NCBI GenBank assembly: GCA_934728585.1
Contig: CAKVDZ010000004.1
Location: forward strand, 124,001 to 188,000
Reading direction: 5' to 3'
Length of the DNA: 64,000 nucleotides
Source: an uncultured Candidatus Melainabacteria bacterium
GTDB taxonomy: Bacteria; Cyanobacteriota; Vampirovibrionia; Gastranaerophilales; Gastranaerophilaceae
The translations under genes and the position numbers were made by a program. A model generated the notes under the pieces. That model was not told the origin of the DNA. It saw only the letters and a program-made list of their open reading frames with translations, and did not search any database. This document shows positions 1 through 9,791 of the stretch, one piece after another (the stretch's first letter is position 1; each line of letters begins with the position of its first letter).

Positions 1-1249
1 TGTTATTATAATATCCAGAAGAACTACCACTAACATTATATCCAGCATTTCCACCTATACGAATAGCAGAATTACCATTTCCAGCATACGCTCTAGAACC
101 AATTAGAATATTTGTTAATCCTGAAGAATACATGCCTGCTTGCGAACCGATAGCAATCGATCTAGACAAAGTAGAACCATAAGCACCCGCAGTATTTCCT
201 ATTGCGACAACAAATTGATTAGGCACAAGTCCATCTCTTAACCCAGCACTTGTACCAATACTAATATTATCTGAATGGTTGTTTACCATATATTTTGAAG
301 TTCCAGCTAAATAACCAATACTTACATCGCCATTATTTGCGTATTGACCTGACATAGCACCAATAGATACAAGATTAGAAGCATATGTTGTTGCACTAAC
401 TCCAGCGTATGAACCAATGCTAACAGACCAGTTTTCAGTTGCCTTAATTAAAGAATTACTATCTTTCTGATAAATTTTTACCTCAGAAGCTCCAGCATAG
501 TGCCCTAATTTAACATTATATGCACCATTACTTTCATTTCCTGCTCGACTTCCCATAATAATAGAGCCAATATTTGTTACAGGCTCGCCAACACCGTGGA
601 TACCGTATCCGATAACAATTGAGTTGTAATCGTAGCCTGATTGTTTTAAATTTCTGCCGATATATACAGACGCAGATGATGAATATGTTTGAATATCATT
701 ACCAATCATAACAACTCTACGATTAAAAGCATTTTTCAATGACTCTGGCAACAATAAACTACCGATATAAGTATTACCGTGGTAAGCTATCTCTAAAGAG
801 CCTCTTGAATACGCATTGTCAAAGCTATTTGTCGCTATAGCTAGATTTGAAAACGGATCCATTGATATAATAGCTTTATTTTCAATCCTATTAACACCAT
901 CTATATTGTATAAAGATACAATTTGCGGAAATTTAGTAATTGAAGCATAAGTTCCATATGAGAATATTGACAACGCTGGATTATTGTAAACTAGATTTGC
1001 ATTTGTAGGCATTAGCCCAATAGATACAACACCTGACGGATTTGACGGTTTATAATAAATACCTCCAACATCTTTAAGAGGAGCCCAAGGTGGAACAGTC
1101 GCAGCTTGGTATATTTTTTCATTTGAATCAGATATTGATTTTGTAATAATAGGAGTCGCAGCAGCCGCAAGGACACTCATAATTAACAGAACAATTGTCA
1201 TTTCTGTTAAAGTAAAAGCTATGCAATTTTTAAATCTAAAATTTTTCAT
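1..1249 (-). CDS. Prepilin-leader surface protein with IGxxAG repeats (partial)
   Basis: This reading frame is open from an ATG at 1249 to the window edge, so the C-terminus is missing. The N-terminus has a type IV prepilin motif (CIAFTLTEMTIVLLIMSV) followed by a hydrophobic helix. Further on it carries repeats such as SIGSYAG, SIGYLAG, AIGNTAG and AIGSQAG, like the two complete paralogues upstream. An AAAAGG ribosome-binding site overlaps the end of the preceding gene, which stops 5 nt away, so it is the third member of a co-transcribed array. By analogy it should end in an S74 chaperone domain, but that part is not visible. The likely location is the cell surface after prepilin peptidase processing (inference). 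Confidence 0.8.
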   Translation of the reverse strand, partial: MKNFRFKNCIAFTLTEMTIVLLIMSVLAAAATPIITKSISDSNEKIYQAATVPPWAPLKDVGGIYYKPSNPSGVVSIGLMPTNANLVYNNPALSIFSYGTYASITKFPQIVSLYNIDGVNRIENKAIISMDPFSNLAIATNSFDNAYSRGSLEIAYHGNTYIGSLLLPESLKNAFNRRVVMIGNDIQTYSSSASVYIGRNLKQSGYDYNSIVIGYGIHGVGEPVTNIGSIIMGSRAGNESNGAYNVKLGHYAGASEVKIYQKDSNSLIKATENWSVSIGSYAGVSATTYASNLVSIGAMSGQYANNGDVSIGYLAGTSKYMVNNHSDNISIGTSAGLRDGLVPNQFVVAIGNTAGAYGSTLSRSIAIGSQAGMYSSGLTNILIGSRAYAGNGNSAIRIGGNAGYNVSGSSSGYYNN

Positions 1250-1254
1250 ACCTT

Positions 1255-3438
1255 TTATTTACGCTCCATTTTCTTTGCCTGTTCTATTTCGTCTAATTTA
1301 ATTATCATCATCTTGTTTGAATGAGAAATTTTATTCAGACGAATTTCAATATTATCAACTCTAGCTTGTAATTTGTTATAATTACTTTTTGCAAGTTGCA
1401 ATTTTTGTTGTGCATTTTGAACTATTTTATCTAAATCTTTTATAGCTCTAATTGTTGAGTAGACAACCCAATCTGAATTTACAGAAAGATAGTTATTAAA
1501 CATATGAACTGCATTCGGATAAATTTCTTTCAACTCTTGAGCAATCACGCCTATTTTAACATCTTTAGAGGAGTCTTTTTTCATATTGTATTCATAAACA
1601 TTTATTTTTCTTACTTTATCTAAAGAAGATTTAACTGGTTTAATATTTTGTTTTAGACGTTTGTCTGAATAAGATATTAAAGAGCCAAAAGAATATACTT
1701 TTGCGGCATATAAAACAATAGAACTATTATTATATCCTGTCACTCCAGACCCTGCTGGGACTGACGGTGCAATAAAAGTACGAACAACATTGTTGTTATT
1801 TGTACTTGACCATGCACTATATGTCTTTGTAGAGCCATCTGAATGCGTTCTTGTACCAAAAAGTTTTTTTGAAGAAGCATCTATTAAAGCCGAAATACAA
1901 ATATTTCCTGACCAACTTACTGTACTATTAGAACGACAACCTCGACCAATAAGTAAAGCTTTATCCATTTTTGCACCAGTATTTAAAGTTCCCATTACGC
2001 CACGACCTATTGCTGTATTATCAGTAATTATTGCTTTTGTATTTGAGCAAGCATAAGCACCTATACATACATTTCCATCTCTTGGATTACCGTCATTACC
2101 AATTGTTCTTGAAAGAGCATATTCTCCAACTCCCACTGAATAATTCATTGATAATGCAGACTCACCAGTATGTTTATAGCCAGCATAATGACCTACAAAG
2201 ACAGAAGTCCTTGCTTCAGATTGATTTGCACCAGCATAAGAGCCTATAAAAACCGCCCCAGTAATATCATCACTAGCCATATAACCAGCCTTTTGACCAA
2301 TAAGTGTAGTATAACTACTAGATTTAGAACCATCACCAGCATATGCACCAATAGAAACACTTCGTTCATAGCCTGCATTTGCATAATAACCAATTAAAAC
2401 ATTATTACCTGAGATTTCTAAAGATGATCCAGAAGACGAAATAACTCCAGCATAAGTACCTATCTTCACATTTGCAACAGAAATGACATTTTTAGCTTGA
2501 CCAGCCTGTTCACCAATAACAACATCATCCGTGCTGGTATCTATTTTCCGTGAAGATGTTGTTGAACCTTCAAATTGTGCTGCTTCTGAACCAATAACAA
2601 CAGATCTGCTTGGAGTCAAATTATAACCAGCAGCTGAACCTATCAATATACTATATAGTGAACTTTTTGTAGCTTTTGAATAAGTTTGTGCATTATAACC
2701 AGCATAATACCCCATCTGAACATTTTCTGAAGTTTTATTGTATGGTGTTATATGTGTACCAATCAGTACGCTACTATAAGTATATGGTTTGGAGTCTATG
2801 GCATTTTGTGTACCCGTATAATAACCTGAATATGAGCCAATTATTGTTGAACCAGGGGCTGAAATATTTTGATCGCCTAAGTAATTTCCAATTAATGTAC
2901 TTTTTTCATTTCTTTCAACAAAACTTGCTTTACGAAGGTTATTACCATAACCTATAAATACGGAATTTGCATAATCCATCGCAATTCTACCATCTGTAAT
3001 ATAGTCATTAGATTGAGATGTGTTTTGTTCAGTAAATTCAATCAAACTATTACCTTGAATATTTAAGTGATAATTTGAATTTGTCCCTGATAATGATAAA
3101 TCCTCCTCTTTTGATAAGAGCAATACAGCAAGTGACATAGGGTAATATTTTCTATCACTATCGAGGACAGCACCACCAAAAGGGTTTTCTAAAGAATTCA
3201 TTACTACAGGATATGGTCTATTTGTAGCATTGTTATATGTATCGTAATATATACCACCTGTAAAGTTTTCAATACCCCAAATACTATTACTTGATACGCT
3301 TGAAATATTTGGATTTGGATTTTCTTTTCTAGTTGTAATAACTGGTAAAGTTGCAGCAGAAATAACACTGAAAATCAATAATACAATCATCATTTCAGAT
3401 AAGGTAAAAGCTATGAAATTTTTTATTTTTTCTTTCAT
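1255..3438 (-). CDS. Prepilin-leader beta-roll protein with C-terminal S74 chaperone domain
   Basis: The protein has 727 aa. Residues 8-30 carry a prepilin-type motif (IAFTLSEMMIVLLIFSV). From about residue 140 to 540 there are many IGxxAG repeats (VLIGYYANAG, SILIGSAAGY) spaced 20-30 aa apart, resembling the left-handed beta-roll heads of trimeric adhesins. At residue 591 begins SDKRLKQNIK, and IGVIAQELKEIYP follows. This is the Peptidase_S74 intramolecular chaperone signature, and the Ser and the Lys five residues later correspond to the self-cleavage dyad known from phage endosialidase tails. A coiled-coil-like tail closes the protein. An AGGAG site precedes the ATG, and the gene lies 8 nt after its upstream paralogue. 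The domains are clear; adhesin or fibre function is inference. Confidence 0.85.
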   Translation of the reverse strand: MKEKIKNFIAFTLSEMMIVLLIFSVISAATLPVITTRKENPNPNISSVSSNSIWGIENFTGGIYYDTYNNATNRPYPVVMNSLENPFGGAVLDSDRKYYPMSLAVLLLSKEEDLSLSGTNSNYHLNIQGNSLIEFTEQNTSQSNDYITDGRIAMDYANSVFIGYGNNLRKASFVERNEKSTLIGNYLGDQNISAPGSTIIGSYSGYYTGTQNAIDSKPYTYSSVLIGTHITPYNKTSENVQMGYYAGYNAQTYSKATKSSLYSILIGSAAGYNLTPSRSVVIGSEAAQFEGSTTSSRKIDTSTDDVVIGEQAGQAKNVISVANVKIGTYAGVISSSGSSLEISGNNVLIGYYANAGYERSVSIGAYAGDGSKSSSYTTLIGQKAGYMASDDITGAVFIGSYAGANQSEARTSVFVGHYAGYKHTGESALSMNYSVGVGEYALSRTIGNDGNPRDGNVCIGAYACSNTKAIITDNTAIGRGVMGTLNTGAKMDKALLIGRGCRSNSTVSWSGNICISALIDASSKKLFGTRTHSDGSTKTYSAWSSTNNNNVVRTFIAPSVPAGSGVTGYNNSSIVLYAAKVYSFGSLISYSDKRLKQNIKPVKSSLDKVRKINVYEYNMKKDSSKDVKIGVIAQELKEIYPNAVHMFNNYLSVNSDWVVYSTIRAIKDLDKIVQNAQQKLQLAKSNYNKLQARVDNIEIRLNKISHSNKMMIIKLDEIEQAKKMERK

Positions 3439-3446
3439 TTATTCTC

Positions 3447-5621
3447 CTATTTACCTGACAATTTTACCTTTTTGTATTCTGCATTAACTTGACTAACAAG
3501 TTTTCTATTTTCACGTTCTAAAGCTCGTGTTTCTTTTTCAAGTTGTTCAACTCTAACAGACAAGTTAACAAACTCTTTTGCGTATAAATTCAAATTTGTT
3601 TGAATTTGTTGTATTTTTTTATCCAATTCTTTTACAGAATTAACCATTGTATATATTATCCAAGAAGAATTTACTGACAAGAACCCATTATAAGGATTTA
3701 TCGTAACAGCTTGAGGTATAATTTCTTTTAATTCTTGAGCAAGAACACCAATTTTTGGAGCCTTAGTTCCATCATCTTTAAAATTATACTCATAAACATT
3801 TATTCTACGTAAATCTTTTAATGAATATTTTGACAATTTTATATTTTCTTTTAGACGTTTATCAGAAAAAGTAGTAAATGTTCCTTGTCTAGTAAAGATA
3901 TTGCCTGCATATAACAAAATCGATGTTGATGAAAAATCAAAAATTGCTCCAGTTTCAGTTGGTGGCTTGTGCGTACTAATCAACATAACTGGATTTGCTG
4001 TTTTCCACCAGGTATAAGTAGCACTTGTAGACGGAAACACATTACCAATATGACTTGAATACGCACCAGTGCTAAAAACAGTTTGACGATTATTTAAGTG
4101 ACCTATTCTTATAACATCAAATAAATTCTTATCATCTGTACAAGTATAATCTCCGATACAAATACTGTTATTAAGCCTGTATGTTGTATTAAAATCAGTA
4201 CCCTTATTACCAGCCCAAGTACCTATCAACACAGAACCTGTTGCGTCAGCAAGTCCTCTGCCAACTTGATCACCGATAGCAACACTTGCAGAACTACCAA
4301 AATCTGTACCATGTGCAAAATTACCTATAAGAACAGGAGCTCCATTAGAATATGGGCTTGTACCTCGTAAGTTAGCTCCAGCATAAGTACCAATAACAAC
4401 ACCGTAAGAACCTATGTTTGAAGATTTACTGTTATACAATGCATAAGAACCAATAGCTACCAAACCAGAAAGAAAGTCTTGGAATGATGCATCTTTACCA
4501 GCATATGTACCTATAAAGATATTACCCAAAGAAGATGCCGCTACATTGGAAGCGTAACCTGCGCCCTTACCTATAAATATATTATGAGAATGCATTGTAT
4601 TAGGGGCATGAGTAATATAAGATCCTGCATACGAACCTATAGCAATTACTCCGCAAGGAACTAAACTATTTGAGCAATAATTACCTAATCCACTGCCTGC
4701 ATAATAGCCTAAAAAAATAGATTTTTGTTGAAATAGAGTATTCAAACCAGCTCTATAGCCTATTGCAATTGCACCTGAATTTATATTTAATTGGCTACCA
4801 ACATTTGGAAGATAACCTGCTTCAGTACCAATAAATATTGAATCTAACGATACATTTGAAGCAACATTCCAACTTACACCAGCATGTTCGCCAATATACA
4901 TGCTTCTTGCGGCAATCACTCTGGTTCCAGCATTTGGACCTATTGCAATATTATAAGAACCTCTTCCACCATAAAAAGTATTATGTCCTATCGCAATTGA
5001 AGATTTGGTATAATAGATTGAGTTTTCATTTGCAGAGTTTTCATTTGCCATCTCTGTATAACGATTCATAGTGTTTGCACCAATAGCAATATTATTATTA
5101 CCTATTGGTTCTAAAGCTGTACCTGAATTCCAAAGCGCCATATATCCGATAGCAATATTTCTACCAATCATAGAAATTCTACCAGCTGGATAAGGTCTAG
5201 CTGTAAGATCTAAACCCAAAGTAGGTGATGCCATCGCAGAAAAATTTATATGACTTGCATTTAATACAGAACCATTTGCGTGTTGCTTGTTTACAACCAT
5301 TCTTGGCTGAATTGCAGATTCTACAGACAAAGACGGTCCCATACCAACAGAAATTGTAGAGTCCGTAAAACTTGAATCAGGAGAATAAAAAAGACCAGTA
5401 TTAGATGAATGAACCATACCACCATTATTAGTATTTAACGTCCAAACTTCTTGAACTTCTCCAGCTTCACCAGTAACAGAATTTGAAGAATTACCAAGTT
5501 TTTGAGGAGCCGTCATAATTGGTAATGTAGACGCAGCAATTACACTGAAAACGGTCAATATAACCAACATTTCAGCTAATGTAAATGCTATATTCTTTTT
5601 TCTTATGGCATTTTTATCCAC
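3447..5621 (-). CDS. Prepilin-leader beta-roll protein with C-terminal S74 chaperone domain (first of array)
   Basis: The protein has 724 aa and starts at GTG, with GGAG five bases upstream. The leader is IAFTLAEMLVILTVFSV near residue 12. The middle is built of IAIG-type repeats (IAIGYMALW, IAIGPNAG, IFIGTEAGY, IFLGYYAG). At residue 586 SDKRLKENIK begins the S74 domain, with IGVLAQELKEIIPQA after it, then a charged coiled coil (VEQLEKETRALEREN). The same architecture recurs in the two downstream paralogues, while the repeat regions differ strongly in sequence. The gene is divergent from ftsH with its own promoter. A secreted, trimeric, self-processing surface protein is the most likely product; no homologue of known function is recognised. 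Confidence 0.85.
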   Translation of the reverse strand: MDKNAIRKKNIAFTLAEMLVILTVFSVIAASTLPIMTAPQKLGNSSNSVTGEAGEVQEVWTLNTNNGGMVHSSNTGLFYSPDSSFTDSTISVGMGPSLSVESAIQPRMVVNKQHANGSVLNASHINFSAMASPTLGLDLTARPYPAGRISMIGRNIAIGYMALWNSGTALEPIGNNNIAIGANTMNRYTEMANENSANENSIYYTKSSIAIGHNTFYGGRGSYNIAIGPNAGTRVIAARSMYIGEHAGVSWNVASNVSLDSIFIGTEAGYLPNVGSQLNINSGAIAIGYRAGLNTLFQQKSIFLGYYAGSGLGNYCSNSLVPCGVIAIGSYAGSYITHAPNTMHSHNIFIGKGAGYASNVAASSLGNIFIGTYAGKDASFQDFLSGLVAIGSYALYNSKSSNIGSYGVVIGTYAGANLRGTSPYSNGAPVLIGNFAHGTDFGSSASVAIGDQVGRGLADATGSVLIGTWAGNKGTDFNTTYRLNNSICIGDYTCTDDKNLFDVIRIGHLNNRQTVFSTGAYSSHIGNVFPSTSATYTWWKTANPVMLISTHKPPTETGAIFDFSSTSILLYAGNIFTRQGTFTTFSDKRLKENIKLSKYSLKDLRRINVYEYNFKDDGTKAPKIGVLAQELKEIIPQAVTINPYNGFLSVNSSWIIYTMVNSVKELDKKIQQIQTNLNLYAKEFVNLSVRVEQLEKETRALERENRKLVSQVNAEYKKVKLSGK

Positions 5622-5645
5622 AGTATCTCCAGTTTATATATTACC

Positions 5646-5674
5646 ATTATGCATTATTTTTCGATTTTATACAA
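5646..5674 (-). promoter_or_regulatory. Promoter of the prepilin-S74 array
   Basis: On the minus strand TTGTAT (5674-5669) and CATAAT (5651-5646) are separated by 17 nt, just upstream of the GTG start at 5621. This fits a sigma-70-type promoter. Confidence 0.45.
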
Positions 5675-5734
5675 GACTTGAAACAAATATATAAACTTAT
5701 ATTAATACTATATTGTATTAGCTAACTTTATATC

Positions 5735-5763
5735 TTGCCTTAAATCGTTAATTGGTATATTAT
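5735..5763 (+). promoter_or_regulatory. Promoter of ftsH
   Basis: TTGCCT (5735-5740) and TATTAT (5758-5763) lie 17 nt apart, about 33 nt before the ftsH ATG. Confidence 0.4.
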
Positions 5764-5795
5764 TAAATTATTATTGATAGAAAGAGGAAAATTTA

Positions 5796-7685
5796 ATGAA
5801 TAAAAGTCAATCATTAGGAATGTATATCATTTTGGGCGTTATGATACTTGCTTTTGTATCAATGCTTTTTACAGGTCCAACAACAACTACAGAAGAATTA
5901 TCTTACACAAACTTCTTACAAAAGCTTACTAATGGCGAAATTAAGTCTGTTGAAATGGACAAAACTTTTTTGATTGCACTACCAAAAGTTCAACCACAAA
6001 AAGAAAAAACAAAACCTGCAAAAAAAGAACTTCCAATGCTTTACGGTATGCAACAAGCAACTCCAACACTTCAATACAAAGTCCTAACTCCTAACGACCC
6101 AGGACTTATGAAAAGACTTGAAGAAGCAAACGTTGAAATTTCTGTAAGCAAACCGAGCGAATCTTCTAAAATCGTAAACCTTATTGGTTCTTTAGCGTTG
6201 CCTATTTTTATTATTATATTCTTAATTTTAATGGCAAAAGGCCTTTCAGCTGGTGGTTCTCAAGCTATGTCGTTTGGCAAAAGCAGAGCAAAAATGTTGC
6301 TTGATAGCAAAGTAAAAGTTTTATTCAAAGATGTCGCTGGTATTGATGAAGAAAAGAAAGAACTTGAAGAAATCGTTGATTTCTTAAAAAATGGCGAAAA
6401 ATATATTAAATTAGGCGCAAAAATTCCAAAAGGCGTTCTTTTAGTGGGACCTCCTGGGACTGGTAAAACTTTAATGGCTAAAGCAGTTGCTGGCGAAGCT
6501 GGCGTTCCTTTCTTCTCTATTTCAGGTTCTGATTTTGTTGAAATGTTTGTCGGTGTTGGGGCAAGTCGTGTTAGAGATTTGTTTGACCAAGCAAAAAAAC
6601 ATCAACCTTGCATTATTTTCATTGACGAAATTGATGCTGTAGGTCGTCAACGTGGCGCTGGCCTTGGCGGTGGACACGACGAAAGAGAACAAACATTGAA
6701 CCAATTACTTGTTGAAATGGACGGTTTTGATGAAACAATGAACATTATTGTTATTGCAGCTACAAACAGACCTGACATCTTGGATAACGCTCTTTTAAGA
6801 CCTGGAAGATTTGATAGACAAATTGTTATTAACAGACCTGATATTTTAGGTAGAGAACAAATTCTACAAGTTCACGCTAAAAACAAACCTCTTGCAGAAG
6901 AAGTTGATTTAAAAATTTTAGCTAAACGTACTCCAGGGTTTACGGGTGCAGATTTGCAAAACTTATTAAACGAAGCTGCTCTACTTGCTGCTCGTCATAA
7001 CAAAACTAGAATATATATGGACGATTTAGAAGAAGCTATCGACAAAGTTATGGCAGGTCCAGAAAAGAAAAGTCGTATTATTTCAGACGAAGAAAAAGAA
7101 AATACCGCTTATCACGAAGTTGGACACGCATTACTTGCAAAACTTCTTAAAAACTGTGACCCATTACACAAAGTTTCAATTATTCCTCGCGGAATGGCTT
7201 TGGGTGTAACAATGGTACTTCCAGAAAAAGACCATTTAACTATGAAAAAAGTTCAATTACTTGATAAAATCGCAATGACTCTTGGTGGTAGAGTTGCTGA
7301 AGAAATTATTTATGGCAAAGAATTTATCACAACTGGCGCTTCAAATGATTTGGAAAAAGTAACTCAAATGGCTCGCGCTATGGTTACAAAATACGGTATG
7401 AGTGAAAAACTTGGAAATCTAGCATACGGCAAGAGCGAAGACCACGTATTTATGGGACGCGACTTTGGACACACAAGAGATTACTCAGAAGAAATTGCTG
7501 CTGAAATCGATGAAGAAGTTCAAAGAATAGTTAACGAACAATATGAACTTGCAAAAACTTTATTAGTAGATAATAGAGATATGCTTGACACTATTTCTCG
7601 CAAGCTTCTTGAAATGGAAACTTTAGACGAAAAAGAATTTGTTGAATTAATGGATCAAGTAAAAAATGCAAGAGCAGACTTCTAA
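5796..7685 (+). CDS. ftsH: ATP-dependent zinc metalloprotease FtsH
   Basis: This is a membrane-bound AAA+ protease that degrades misfolded and regulatory membrane proteins. The 629 aa contain transmembrane helices at about 9-27 and 126-148 flanking a periplasmic segment. The Walker A is GPPGTGKT (218-225), the Walker B FIDEID (275-280), the second region of homology RPGRFD (335-340) and the zinc site HEVGH (440-444), with a [10 protein letters not shown] segment supplying the third ligand. Length and order are standard for the family. An AGAGGA site precedes the ATG. The last 20 bases overlap the acsD-like gene, so the two are probably translated from one mRNA, although no functional link is known. 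Confidence 0.97.
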   Translation: MNKSQSLGMYIILGVMILAFVSMLFTGPTTTTEELSYTNFLQKLTNGEIKSVEMDKTFLIALPKVQPQKEKTKPAKKELPMLYGMQQATPTLQYKVLTPNDPGLMKRLEEANVEISVSKPSESSKIVNLIGSLALPIFIIIFLILMAKGLSAGGSQAMSFGKSRAKMLLDSKVKVLFKDVAGIDEEKKELEEIVDFLKNGEKYIKLGAKIPKGVLLVGPPGTGKTLMAKAVAGEAGVPFFSISGSDFVEMFVGVGASRVRDLFDQAKKHQPCIIFIDEIDAVGRQRGAGLGGGHDEREQTLNQLLVEMDGFDETMNIIVIAATNRPDILDNALLRPGRFDRQIVINRPDILGREQILQVHAKNKPLAEEVDLKILAKRTPGFTGADLQNLLNEAALLAARHNKTRIYMDDLEEAIDKVMAGPEKKSRIISDEEKENTAYHEVGHALLAKLLKNCDPLHKVSIIPRGMALGVTMVLPEKDHLTMKKVQLLDKIAMTLGGRVAEEIIYGKEFITTGASNDLEKVTQMARAMVTKYGMSEKLGNLAYGKSEDHVFMGRDFGHTRDYSEEIAAEIDEEVQRIVNEQYELAKTLLVDNRDMLDTISRKLLEMETLDEKEFVELMDQVKNARADF

Positions 7686-8559
7686 ATTTTCAATAAAACA
7701 GCCAATTAGAACTGTTTATCTTGATGATTTAAAAATAGGTTCTGATTCATCGTTTCATTTTTTACGAGAAAACGAAAACAATTCAAAACCTCTTTATGCT
7801 CTTGAATTGAATATTTTTGACCCTAAAAGCGCACCGCAAGTAGTTCAAAATGCATTTAAAGAGGTCTTAGATTGTCCTGTAAAAATGATTAAAAAAGCAC
7901 AAGAAACGCCTTGCGACATTTTAGGATTAAAATTTAATATCGATGAAAACAGAGAAAATATTCAACCAGCAAAAGAACTTTTAAAATCGTTGTTACCACA
8001 CATCACAAAGCCTTTAATGATTAGAGGTATTAATAATGCGGAAATTGATTCAGAACTTTTGCCAGAATTAATAAGCGTTTTAGACAGACAAGTAATTGTG
8101 GCATTTGTAGATGAAAAATCTTACAAAAATATTGTTCCTGCGGTTATCAAAGGTTGTCATATATTAGTCATAAGGACACCTATAGACATAAATCTTGCAA
8201 AAGAAATGAACATTCTGACAACAGAAATGGGTATGCCAGCAGACAAAATCTTAATTGACACTGATATGGGCGGTTTAGGTTATGGCTTGGAATACGGTTA
8301 CAGCATTATGGAAAGAATTAAACTTGCAGGATTTGAGGGTGATAAAATGCTTAATATGCCGATTATTGCCTTTGCTGGAGAAGAAACTCTAAAAACAAAA
8401 GAGGCTAAAACAGACGAATTTTCTGACAGCTGGGGTGAATTAAATCAACGTGCGACAATGCTTGAAATAACAGCAGGTTCTGCAATTTCGGCAGCTGGCG
8501 CAAATATTGTTGTACTAAATCTACCAACAAGCGTTGAAACCTTGAAAGGAGTTCAATAA
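7666..8559 (+). CDS. acsD: Corrinoid iron-sulfur protein small subunit (AcsD/CdhD family)
   Basis: In the Wood-Ljungdahl pathway AcsD is the TIM-barrel small subunit of the cobalamin-carrying protein that delivers methyl groups to acetyl-CoA synthase. The match is seen in [16 protein letters not shown] near the N-terminus, [21 protein letters not shown] and [19 protein letters not shown] in the middle, and a final barrel strand [10 protein letters not shown]. At 297 aa it is slightly shorter than usual. It starts inside ftsH, and its stop overlaps the start of acsC (TAATG), so the two subunits are coupled. No CODH, acetyl-CoA synthase or methyltransferase gene is nearby, so the role in this organism is uncertain. 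Confidence 0.85.
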   Translation: MQEQTSKFSIKQPIRTVYLDDLKIGSDSSFHFLRENENNSKPLYALELNIFDPKSAPQVVQNAFKEVLDCPVKMIKKAQETPCDILGLKFNIDENRENIQPAKELLKSLLPHITKPLMIRGINNAEIDSELLPELISVLDRQVIVAFVDEKSYKNIVPAVIKGCHILVIRTPIDINLAKEMNILTTEMGMPADKILIDTDMGGLGYGLEYGYSIMERIKLAGFEGDKMLNMPIIAFAGEETLKTKEAKTDEFSDSWGELNQRATMLEITAGSAISAAGANIVVLNLPTSVETLKGVQ

Positions 8560-9704
8560 TGGCAGAACTTTCAGGTTTACAGGTTTTCAAATATCTTCCA
8601 GCATCTAAAAAGGCAGAAAATTCTAACTGCAAGGCTTGCGGATTTCCAACTTGTATGGCTTATGCGTTAAAACTTGCAAAAGGTCAAACAGAAATTGAAC
8701 TTTGCCCACACGCTCCAGAAGAATTAAAAGCTCTTTTTTCTCACACAATGAAAAAAGCACAAAAAGAAATTGCTTTAGGACACCAACACAAGACTATAAT
8801 AGGTGGAGAGGAAGTTCTATTTAGACATGACAAAACTTTTATCAATCCAACCGCATTATTTATTGTAATCAACACAGATAAAGACTACAAAAATAAATTA
8901 AACAGGATTTTAAACTTTGAAATTTCAAGAATAAATGAAACTTTTAAAATCGACGGAATTTTACTTAAAGGGTCAAATATAACAGATGAATTAATAAAAG
9001 AAATAGAAGAAAAAGGAATTTCAGTCATTGAAAATATTCCAAACGACCTAAAACAAGTCGAAGAACCAACTTTTGTAAAAACAGTTGAAGATTTAACTCT
9101 AATCAGAAGAACTGCTGTTGAAACAAAAGCTGAAGAATTTTCAAACCCTACCTTTGTTTATTTTAAACATCAAGAAAATTTGTATGATTTATGCGCAAAA
9201 GCTAGTTTTTACTTGTGTAAATATGCTAATATACTAATTTTTGAGGATTTTGACGAGGCTATGTTCGCGTCTTTACTAACTTTAAGACAAAACATATTTA
9301 CAGACCCTCAAAAACCATTACAAATTGAACCAAAAGTTTACGAATTTAATAACCCTGACGAAAACGCTGTTATTTTCTTAACCACAAACTTTGCACTTAC
9401 TTATTTTTCTGTTGCAAATGAGCTTGAAGCCTTGAATAGAGGTACATACCTAATTGTAACACCGTCTGAGGGTATGAGTGTTTTAACAGCATGGTCAGCA
9501 GAAAAATTCACAGCTCAAATTGTTGCTAAAGCCGTTGAAAAATCTGGTTTGTTCGAAAAAGTTAAAAATAAAAAAATCTTTATTCCAGGGTTATTGGCGC
9601 ACATGCAAAAAGAGTTGCAAGAAGCTATTCCGAATTTTGAAATCTGCTTAAGCACAACAGAAGCGTACATGATTAAAGACTTTATAAAAACATTAAAATT
9701 TTAA
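8559..9704 (+). CDS. acsC: Corrinoid iron-sulfur protein large subunit (AcsC/CdhE family)
   Basis: AcsC pairs with AcsD and carries the 4Fe-4S cluster and the cobalamin domain. Cysteines 24, 27, 32 and 49 (NCKACGFPTC then LCP) keep the 3-5-17 spacing of the family's cluster-binding domain. EEVLFRHDKTFINPTAL leads into the barrel domain, and the C-terminus (SAEKFTAQIVAKAVEKSG, KIFIPGLLAHMQKELQEAIP) matches the corrinoid-binding segment. At 381 aa it is clearly shorter than typical copies (about 440 aa), with the barrel region seeming reduced. Methyl carriage without the rest of the acetyl-CoA pathway, or a redox or cobalamin-handling role, are both possible. Confidence 0.82.
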   Translation: MAELSGLQVFKYLPASKKAENSNCKACGFPTCMAYALKLAKGQTEIELCPHAPEELKALFSHTMKKAQKEIALGHQHKTIIGGEEVLFRHDKTFINPTALFIVINTDKDYKNKLNRILNFEISRINETFKIDGILLKGSNITDELIKEIEEKGISVIENIPNDLKQVEEPTFVKTVEDLTLIRRTAVETKAEEFSNPTFVYFKHQENLYDLCAKASFYLCKYANILIFEDFDEAMFASLLTLRQNIFTDPQKPLQIEPKVYEFNNPDENAVIFLTTNFALTYFSVANELEALNRGTYLIVTPSEGMSVLTAWSAEKFTAQIVAKAVEKSGLFEKVKNKKIFIPGLLAHMQKELQEAIPNFEICLSTTEAYMIKDFIKTLKF

Positions 9705-9755
9705 CAAAATAACCCAACTGGCTTTAACATGGGTAATTTTCTGATTTTCAGTTAT

Positions 9756-9764
9756 TGCTATAAT
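9756..9764 (+). promoter_or_regulatory. Extended -10 promoter of rubrerythrin
   Basis: TTGCTATAAT reads as an extended -10 element (TGnTATAAT) 27 nt before the rubrerythrin ATG. No convincing -35 is visible, as is usual for extended -10 promoters. Confidence 0.5.
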
Positions 9765-9791
9765 TCTTAATAATAAGAAAGGAGCAATAAT

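Noticed and set aside
1790..2957. Several 70-93 aa open frames opposite the prepilin-S74 gene
   Set aside because: They are antisense shadows of the repeat region with no ribosome-binding sites and low-complexity His/Thr/Ile translations.
1255..5621. CRISPR-like repetition in the repeat-rich genes
   Set aside because: The repetition is at protein level (IGxxAG), with variable spacing and an intact reading frame.
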